From Pseudoxanthomonas sp. X-1 (lineage in GTDB: Bacteria > Pseudomonadota > Gammaproteobacteria > Xanthomonadales > Xanthomonadaceae): a stretch of DNA of 64,000 nt. The DNA is taken from assembly GCF_020042665.1 (NCBI RefSeq), contig NZ_CP083376.1:1338001-1402000 (forward strand). Direction: 5' to 3'. The first letter of the stretch is position 1, and every line of letters begins with the position of its first letter. The position numbers and the translations under genes were made by a program. The notes below the pieces were generated by a model. It was not told the DNA's origin, searched no databases, and saw nothing but the letters and a program-made list of their open reading frames with translations. Below are positions 58,405 to 64,000 of the stretch, in pieces.

Positions 58405-59187
58405 GATGTTTTCTCCTTTCGGGTTGAACAAGGTCGCGCCAGTGCGTCCTTGTTGTGATCCGGCCGGCGGGGGATGGGCTGGCCGCACCGCTTGCGGTCG
58501 AAACGCAGTGGAGAACCTGGAAGCGAAAAGAATTTGTCCCGCGAGGAAGCCGCGCAGCGGCGGGGAAATTGTTTTCGCTGGAAGGTTGCGGCCATGAAGC
58601 CCAAGGCGAAGCCGTGCCCTCGCCAGGATTCACAACAAAGCAAGGACGCACGGGCCGCCTGTCCCGAAAGGAGACATGGCCGACTCGGCATCTCCGCGCG
58701 ACGGCTGCACCGGCTTGCGCCCTGGCGCGGGCAAGGCCAACACCCCCAACGAAAGGCGAGAACGCCCCTTGCCGCAGCTTGCGGCGACGTGCTTGTTGCG
58801 TGGCGTGGAAGCTCCATAGGGCGGCCGGGCGGCGTGTCGGTGAACCGTCCTTCGTGACGTACAGGCGGCGAACCGCCAGCGTCGAGGACGGCACGCCTGG
58901 GCACAACCTGCCGCAGCAAGCCGGGGCGTAGCCCCACAAGCCCCGCCCATTGCGGCGGGGCGCAGCCTTCCTCGCAAGCGAAGCGCGCAGCGCCGCAGGC
59001 GCGAAGGCGTGAGGGATTGAAGCCGAATGGCCGTGACGGCGAAGACGGCACGGGGCGCAGCCCGAAAGCCCGGCGGCGCCCTTGGCGCCGTCACGCCATA
59101 CCCGATTCCGGCAACGAAACTGGAAAAGCGAAGTGCAAACCCAGTGTAAGGTGACATTCTTGGACGCATTGATGACAGGCTTTCCCC
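58405..59187. other. GC-rich gap upstream of DUF736 without supportable genes
   Basis: About 780 bp. Several overlapping open frames exist on both strands, but none has a ribosome site, a family motif or plausible composition (all are Arg/Ala/Pro-rich). Many short GC palindromes occur, for example GGCGCCCTTGGCGCC near 59074. The 18-mer CGCAAGCGAAGCGCGCAG (58973-58990) recurs at 63914-63931. The left end is the probable promoter zone of the DUF736 gene. Confidence 0.5.
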
Positions 59188-60237
59188 ATGACAAGCCATC
59201 CCTCGATTCTGGCTGCGCTTGCGGCCGCGCTGCTGTTCGGTGCCAGCACGCCTTTTGCGAAACAGCTTGCAGGCGACATTTCCCCGATATTGCTCGCTGG
59301 CTTGCTGTACCTCGGCAGCGGCATCGGGCTTTGGGTGGTTCGCCTCATCAGGGATCGCGGCTTTGCCGCGCCTGATCTGCCGGCGCGAGAGTGGCCCTGG
59401 CTGCTAGGGGCCATCGCCAGCGGCGGCGTGCTCGGCCCCTTGCTCCTGATGGTGGGCCTGACCCACACTTCGGCAGCCGATGCCTCGCTGCTGCTCAATC
59501 TGGAGGCGGTACTGACCGCGGTGCTGGCGTGGGTGGTCTTCCGCGAGAACGCCGATCGGCGCATCGTGCTGGGCATGCTCCTCATCGTGGCGGGCGGCCT
59601 GCTGCTGGCATGGTCGCAGCACGGTGGCACGGTACAGAGCAGCGCACTGGGCAGCTTCGCCGTGGCCGGTGCCTGCCTGTGCTGGGCCGTGGACAACAAC
59701 CTGACGCGCAAGGTGTCGGCCACCGATGCCGTCTTCATCGCAGGCACCAAAGGGCTGGTGGCCGGCATCACGAATTGCACGCTGGCGTTGGCGCTGGGCG
59801 TCACGCTGCCGGCCTGGCCGCGCATGGCCGAAGCCATGAGCGTCGGACTGGCCGGCTACGGCGTCAGCCTGGTGCTGTTCGTCCTGGCGCTGCGCGGCCT
59901 CGGCTCCGCCCGCACGGGCGCGTATTTTTCGACCGCGCCTTTCATCGGGGCCGTCGTTGCCATCGCCGTCTTTCAGGAACCGACCTCGGCGGCTTTCTGG
60001 CTGGCGGCCGTGCTGATGGGCGTCGGGGTCTGGTTGCACCTGACCGAACGGCATGAGCACCTGCACACGCATGAACCGCTGGAACATGTCCATCGGCATG
60101 TGCACGACGAACACCATCGCCATGAACACGCCTTCGCGTGGGATGGCGTAGAGCCGCATTCACATCCGCACCGGCATGCGCCGATCACGCATCGCCATCC
60201 CCATTTCCCCGACGTGCATCACCAGCACAGCCATTAG
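59188..60237 (+). CDS. EamA/DMT-type membrane transporter with histidine-rich tail
   Basis: A 349-residue transporter of the drug/metabolite superfamily with ten predicted helices in two EamA halves (ILAALAAALLFGASTPFAKQ opens the first; LGSFAVAGACLCWAVDNNLT opens the second). The last 60 residues are a cytosolic tail of repeated His pairs (EHLHTHEPLEHVHRHVHDEH and so on, about 20 histidines), as in metal transporters and chaperones. Substrate is unknown; divalent metal, for instance nickel or cobalt, is an inference from the tail. It runs against the surrounding minus-strand backbone genes, so it is probably accessory cargo. Its 3' end overlaps the inverted repeat at 60227-60268. Confidence 0.87.
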   Translation: MTSHPSILAALAAALLFGASTPFAKQLAGDISPILLAGLLYLGSGIGLWVVRLIRDRGFAAPDLPAREWPWLLGAIASGGVLGPLLLMVGLTHTSAADASLLLNLEAVLTAVLAWVVFRENADRRIVLGMLLIVAGGLLLAWSQHGGTVQSSALGSFAVAGACLCWAVDNNLTRKVSATDAVFIAGTKGLVAGITNCTLALALGVTLPAWPRMAEAMSVGLAGYGVSLVLFVLALRGLGSARTGAYFSTAPFIGAVVAIAVFQEPTSAAFWLAAVLMGVGVWLHLTERHEHLHTHEPLEHVHRHVHDEHHRHEHAFAWDGVEPHSHPHRHAPITHRHPHFPDVHHQHSH

Positions 60238-60268
60238 CGGCGCAAGGCATTGCGCCGCTAATGGCTGT
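60227..60268. repeat. Perfect 19-bp inverted repeat over the EamA stop codon
   Basis: ACAGCCATTAGCGGCGCAA (60227-60245) and its exact complement TTGCGCCGCTAATGGCTGT (60250-60268) flank the loop GGCA. The TAG stop of the EamA-type gene lies inside the first arm. No T-run follows. It should form a very stable hairpin and may end transcription or protect the message. Confidence 0.85.
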
Positions 60269-60316
60269 CGGGCTTTGACACCGGGCGCGGCCACGGCCGC
60301 GCCCGATTTGCGTTTC

Positions 60317-60349
60317 ACCGCGCCCAGGACGGAACGGCCTGGGCGCGGT
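60317..60349. terminator. Hairpin after the 69-aa gene
   Basis: Arms ACCGCGCCCAGG and CCTGGGCGCGGT (12 bp, perfect) flank ACGGAACGG. It lies 11 bp past the stop of the minus-strand gene at 60361-60570, so it probably ends the parB transcript; the converging EamA-type gene ends on the other side. Confidence 0.7.
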
Positions 60350-60360
60350 GCTGATCGCGT

Positions 60361-60570
60361 TTATTCCTTCGTCTCGATGAGCCACCACACGGCACGCGGC
60401 AAGGTGTGGCCCGTGATGGGGTGAATGTCGGTGAGATCGGCGCGGGCCGTCCAGCCCGAGGGCGGACGGTAGCCGCGCACGTCGCCGTCGCCGTGCCAGC
60501 GGCGGGCGCGCACCGTGCCGGGGGCGTAGATCGCCGCCATGCGCGGGCGGCTGGTGGTGATGCGGGTCAT
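60361..60570 (-). CDS. Small ICE backbone protein downstream of parB (unknown)
   Basis: A 69-residue basic protein: MTRITTSRPRMAAIYAPGTV, then RGYRPPSGWTARADLTDIHP and ITGHTLPRAVWWLIETKE. I cannot name a family. AAGGAG stands eight bases before ATG 60570, and the gene follows parB by 62 bp on the same strand, ahead of a hairpin terminator. These points make it a credible gene. No signal peptide, membrane helix or cysteine is seen. Confidence 0.7.
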   Translation of the reverse strand: MTRITTSRPRMAAIYAPGTVRARRWHGDGDVRGYRPPSGWTARADLTDIHPITGHTLPRAVWWLIETKE

Positions 60571-60632
60571 GGGGACTTCTCCTTCCAGCGAAGCGCCCCG
60601 GTCGAGGCCGGGGCGCTTGCCTTCGGCGCGGG

Positions 60633-62669
60633 TCAAGCGGCCAGCGCCTCGGCGGGTTCATCCGCCATTGCCTCGGCATCCTCCGGGGCGTCCTGCTCCG
60701 GGCCTGTCTCCTGCGAGCCTTCGGCCTTGAAAATGGCTGGCATCCAGCCCGTACCATCGGCCAGCCGCTCGGCTTCGCTGGCAATGTCGGCCTTCTTGAG
60801 CTTCGCCAGCCGGGTGATGGAATCCGGCGCAAACGCGCCCACGGCATCCAGAATCACTGCCTTGGAAACGTGCTTGAAGTAGCCTTCGGCGGTCGGCTTC
60901 CACCATGCGGCCATGTCGAGGCCCACGGCCTGCGCCAGTTCCGCGCCGGGTTGGTGCGGGGTGGCGCGCGGCGTCACCACGTCCACTGTGGAAGCCACGC
61001 ACACGGCCAGCAGCCGCACCAGCTCGTCTTGCGGCTTCGCCAGCAGCGCGGCGAGCAGTTCGGCGCTGTCCTGCGGCAACGCTTCGCCCGCGACTTCCTG
61101 CGCCGTGCGCAGCGCCACGGCGGCAGGCGATTCCGATACGTCTGGGGCAAGGCTTTCCAGTCGGTCTTGCGCTTTCAGACTCACGCCGAGCGGCAAACTG
61201 TCATGGTAGTGACCGTCCTGCAGGATGGCCTGCACCATGCCATGCACCAGCGCAGCCAGCGCGACGTGCGGATGCCGGGCGACTTCGATTTGCAGCGCCG
61301 CCGTGCGGTGGGCGCTCAACCGCTGCGCCAGCCGGTCGGAGACGTTCACGGCCTTGGGCGTTTCGTCGTTGGCATCGCCTTCGTCCTCGTTCGCGCTTCC
61401 GCCCTCCGCGAAACCCTGCCGCAGCCGGTGCAGCGTGCGCAGCGCCTTGGCCTCGGCCTCGCGCAACAGCCCGCGATAGATGACAGCTTCGCCATCGCGG
61501 TCGATGGTGACGATGGCACCGGCCACGGCGCGCACGCCCGGCGCGTAGTCCTGCAAGGCGTCCTCGATGGCTTGCAGTTCCCCGGCCACCTGCTCGCGCC
61601 GTTCTTCCAGCGTTGCCACCTTGTCCTCGTCCTCGGCGTCGTAGGCTTCTTCCAGCGTCGTGTCGATCTTGTCGAGACGGCCTTGCAACGAGGCGATGCG
61701 GCGGGCCTCGCGCGCGCTCGGTTCGCGGCGCTGGCGCGGCGCGTTCTGGAACGCCTGCCGTTCGGCGTGGCTGATGTGTGGCACGGCCTCCACCCACGCC
61801 CAACCCTCGGCGCGCACGTCCTCGGCGTGCGCGTCGAGCTTGCCGCGCACCAGCGTTTCCAGCAGTGCGGCGTCGGTGAGGTAGGTTCCGGCATCGCCTT
61901 CCGCGAACAGGTCGCGGCGGATGCCGCCGCCCGCCTCGTTATAGGCGTCCAGCCCGACGAAGCGCACCAGCGGATGACTGGCGCTGATTTCGCGTTCGGT
62001 CAGGCGCTCGCGCAGCGCGGACGCGCCGCGCTGCCATTCCGGCGCACCGTAGAACGCGGCTTCCTGCGCGGCGTGGTCGTCCGTGATGGTCAAGGCCATC
62101 AACTGTTCCAGCGTGACGCCACCCGCACGGTAGTCGTCCAGCAGGCGCGCCGAGACGTTGGCGAGCTTCAGGCGGCGCTGCACCACCAGCGGGGACACGC
62201 CGAAGTCGGCGGCAATGTCTTCGATGGGGCGGCCTTCCTTCACCAGCGCGGCGAACGCCTCGAACTGGTCGGCGGGGTGCATCTGCTCGCGCAGCAGGTT
62301 TTCCGCGAGGCTGACGGTACGCGCCGAGGCATCGGGCACCAACAGGCACGGCACTTCGTAGTCGGCGGGGATGCGCTTCTTCTTCGCCAGCAGCTTCAAC
62401 GCGGTCAGGCGGCGGTCGCCGGCAACGACTTCGTACTGCTCGCCATCGGCGGCGAGGATGACGATGAGGTTTTGCAGCAGGCCGACGCGGGAAATGCTCG
62501 CGGCTAGTTCGGGGATGGACAGGCGCGGCGTCCTGCGCGCGTTGCGCTTGGAGCGGCGCGGCTGCAACTGCGAGAGCGGAACCAAGATCAGATTCTTGGT
62601 CGGGTCGGCGGCTTCCAGCGGCGCGGCGGTTTCGATGGCGATGACTTCGGTTTTGAGTACGGCGTTCAT
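60633..62669 (-). CDS. parB: ParB/Spo0J-family partition protein, long form
   Basis: A 678-residue ParB-like protein. The ParB N-terminal domain spans about residues 25-120 (LVPLSQLQPRRSKRNARRT; then VVAGDRRLTALKLLAKKK; the CTPase-type LAENLLREQMHPADQFEAFA). A HTH follows at about 135-160 (EDIAADFGVSPLVVQRRLKL). The remaining 450 residues are largely acidic and helical, with a coiled coil near 325-370. ICE ParB proteins of this length are usual for the family. AGGAG precedes ATG 62669. It may spread on or regulate ICE DNA and support maintenance together with ParA at 31410-32066. Confidence 0.92.
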   Translation of the reverse strand: MNAVLKTEVIAIETAAPLEAADPTKNLILVPLSQLQPRRSKRNARRTPRLSIPELAASISRVGLLQNLIVILAADGEQYEVVAGDRRLTALKLLAKKKRIPADYEVPCLLVPDASARTVSLAENLLREQMHPADQFEAFAALVKEGRPIEDIAADFGVSPLVVQRRLKLANVSARLLDDYRAGGVTLEQLMALTITDDHAAQEAAFYGAPEWQRGASALRERLTEREISASHPLVRFVGLDAYNEAGGGIRRDLFAEGDAGTYLTDAALLETLVRGKLDAHAEDVRAEGWAWVEAVPHISHAERQAFQNAPRQRREPSAREARRIASLQGRLDKIDTTLEEAYDAEDEDKVATLEERREQVAGELQAIEDALQDYAPGVRAVAGAIVTIDRDGEAVIYRGLLREAEAKALRTLHRLRQGFAEGGSANEDEGDANDETPKAVNVSDRLAQRLSAHRTAALQIEVARHPHVALAALVHGMVQAILQDGHYHDSLPLGVSLKAQDRLESLAPDVSESPAAVALRTAQEVAGEALPQDSAELLAALLAKPQDELVRLLAVCVASTVDVVTPRATPHQPGAELAQAVGLDMAAWWKPTAEGYFKHVSKAVILDAVGAFAPDSITRLAKLKKADIASEAERLADGTGWMPAIFKAEGSQETGPEQDAPEDAEAMADEPAEALAA

Positions 62670-62747
62670 GGTGATAACTCCTAGCGGTTGGGATGCAGCA
62701 GCGAGAGAAGCGGCAAGGGCTGCTGCCCGCCCCTGCCGCTGTGGGGT

Positions 62748-63575
62748 TCAGGCTTTCAACTGGCGCAGGCCCTCGGCCAGCAGCCACAGGGCGCGGTTCA
62801 GGCGCAGGTCTTGGTCGATGCCGTGCACGGGGCGGGTGGTCTGGCGGCGACCGTTGGCGCTGCGACCGTGCAAGCCGCCGCGCAAGAGGTTTTCCTGCGT
62901 GCGGTTGAACACGCTCCACAGGTCGCGGCGGTCGTCGTCGAGACGGCGCGGCGCGAGCACCTGCGTTTCGGTGATGGGTGCGGGCTTGTCGGGGGCGTCG
63001 TACTTCAGCGCCAGCGCGGCACGCGCGAACACTTCGGCTTCGCCGGTGTCCAGCGTGACGGCCTGCATGGCATCGCGGGATTCCTGCGCGCGGTCGAAGC
63101 CGTGCAGCACTTCGTATGCGCCTTCGATGACGTGCGCGGCTACGTCGCCCTTGTGCGGCACGCGCACGTCGGCCACGGTGTCACCGCATACCAGTCCGTT
63201 CTTGCAAACGAACCGGAACATGCCGGCGAGCATTTGGTAGCTGCTCGTTCCGTCATGGGAGTTCAGCAGGATGATTTCGTTGGCCTCGCGGCCGTTGATC
63301 TGGCTGGCGTGGCGCAGCCGGATCATGTGCTTGGTGTAGTCGCGGCGGTCGTCCTGCCGCACGCGGGTCTGCGTCACCATGAAAGGCTCGAAGCCTTCGC
63401 TGCGGAGTTCGCGCAGCACGGTGGCAGTGGGGATGTAGCTGTACCGTTCCGAGCGGCTTTCGTGCGGGGCGTCCGCGAAGATGGACGGGGCTACGGCGCG
63501 GATTTGGTCATCCGACAAGGGATGTTCCGAGCGCAGCACCGGGGAGCGGGATGCGAAGCGGGAAGCAAGTTGCAT
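62748..63575 (-). CDS. DUF932 family protein (phage/plasmid-like, YfjQ-type)
   Basis: A 275-residue DUF932 protein. Diagnostic segments are FEPFMVTQTRVRQDDRRDYTK, HMIRLRHASQINGREANEI, ILLNSHDGTSSYQMLAGMFR and FVCKNGLVCGDTVADVRVPH, followed by the C-terminal NRTQENLLRGGLHGRSANGR. The family is common on plasmids and ICEs; its role is unknown. AGGAG precedes ATG 63575; the frame extends upstream to 63617 without support. It is 78 bp upstream of parB and likely in the same operon. Confidence 0.92.
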   Translation of the reverse strand: MQLASRFASRSPVLRSEHPLSDDQIRAVAPSIFADAPHESRSERYSYIPTATVLRELRSEGFEPFMVTQTRVRQDDRRDYTKHMIRLRHASQINGREANEIILLNSHDGTSSYQMLAGMFRFVCKNGLVCGDTVADVRVPHKGDVAAHVIEGAYEVLHGFDRAQESRDAMQAVTLDTGEAEVFARAALALKYDAPDKPAPITETQVLAPRRLDDDRRDLWSVFNRTQENLLRGGLHGRSANGRRQTTRPVHGIDQDLRLNRALWLLAEGLRQLKA

Positions 63576-64000
63576 GGTCGTTCTCCTGACAAGGGTTGCT
63601 GTCGAAAAAGCCACCACCGGATTCCTAGATTCGGAGCCCGCCTTTCGGCTTCTCCGGTGGGGTCGGCGCGGAGACCTGGGCCGGCCTCGTTGCCACCGTC
63701 TTTCCTGAGTTCATCGCCCGCGACGGTCAGGAGCGCGCGGACGGGGGCCGTCAAGGAGACAAGCGCAGGGTTGGTGCGGCCCGCAGGCGCAGCCGAGGAC
63801 ACGGCCCTGCGCGCCTTGACGGCACACGGCCGCGGGCTACAGTCGCGGACAAGGTGATGAAGTCAGGAAAGGCGGATCGACAGGCGACGGCCGCTACGTT
63901 GGCGCAGACACCACGCAAGCGAAGCGCGCAGGCCCGGATCTCGGAGCCGGGCCGAAGGCCGCGCCGGCGCAGCCGGGGCGGCGGCATTGCAGGGGCGCCA
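63576..64000. other. GC-rich terminal gap upstream of DUF932
   Basis: About 425 bp to the window edge with no gene I can support. Open frames here are Arg/Ala/Pro-rich shadows without ribosome sites. It is probably the leader of the DUF932-parB operon and perhaps part of the ICE regulatory zone. The 18-mer at 63914-63931 is shared with 58973-58990. Confidence 0.5.

Noticed and set aside
63751..63987. A 78-residue minus-strand frame at the window end
   Set aside because: Arg/Ala/Pro-rich, no ribosome site, no family likeness; typical chance frame in GC-rich non-coding DNA.

Overview
The window is high-GC DNA that reads as most of an integrative conjugative element (ICE) of the ICETn4371 type. 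Gene content and order match that family: a P-type (trb) mating apparatus, a VirD4-like TraG, an RP4-like MOBP relaxase, TraF, ParA, RepA, ParB and DUF2285/DUF736/DUF2840/DUF932/DUF2958 genes. The expected integrase end lies beyond position 64000 and the rest of trb (trbJ onwards) lies before position 1. Such elements live in Xanthomonadaceae, Pseudomonas and Burkholderiales. The sequence does not settle which host this is; a Xanthomonadaceae-like host is my inference only.

Layout. 1-7892 (minus strand): trbE (cut by the window), trbD, trbC, trbB, a ribbon-helix-helix gene, traG, an EexN-like entry-exclusion lipoprotein and a LysR regulator. 7989-27353: a copper island with copD, copC, a Cu(I) P-type ATPase, cusA, cusB, cusC, a small exported protein, a membrane-fused multicopper oxidase, a cytochrome c fusion, copB and copA, all on the minus strand, then divergent copRS. 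Two promoters in this island share one architecture, probably the CopR regulon. 27650-34342 (minus): relaxase, a 147-aa ORF overlapping both neighbours, traF, DUF2840, RHH, parA, an iteron array, repA, an excisionase-like HTH gene and DUF2285.

34801-57186 is a complete 22,386-bp Tn3-superfamily transposon. It has roughly 46-bp terminal inverted repeats and a 5-bp target duplication (TTGAT). It is inserted in a DUF2958 gene whose two halves (57187-57422 and 34666-34800) rejoin exactly in frame when the transposon and one duplication copy are removed. It carries a DEDDh-type exoribonuclease, an unusual tRNA-like gene with an extra hairpin, a SEC-C protein, a KfrA-like coiled-coil protein beside a strong palindrome, a two-gene Gabija-type anti-phage system (GajA plus a short GajB), an arsR-arsC-arsC-arsH-arsB operon, and a divergent metal region. 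In that region a CadR/PbrR-type MerR regulator separates a 9-kb efflux/uptake operon (FTR1-cytochrome c, CDF transporter, CzcI-like, czcC, czcB, czcA) from a tyrosine recombinase and tnpA.

57725-64000 returns to ICE backbone: an XRE regulator, DUF736, an EamA-type transporter with a histidine-rich tail, a 69-aa protein, a long ParB and a DUF932 protein, with two GC-rich gaps in which I see no supportable gene. Overall the window is a nested mobile platform: a conjugative element carrying copper resistance, itself hosting a transposon that carries arsenic and divalent-metal resistance and phage defence.
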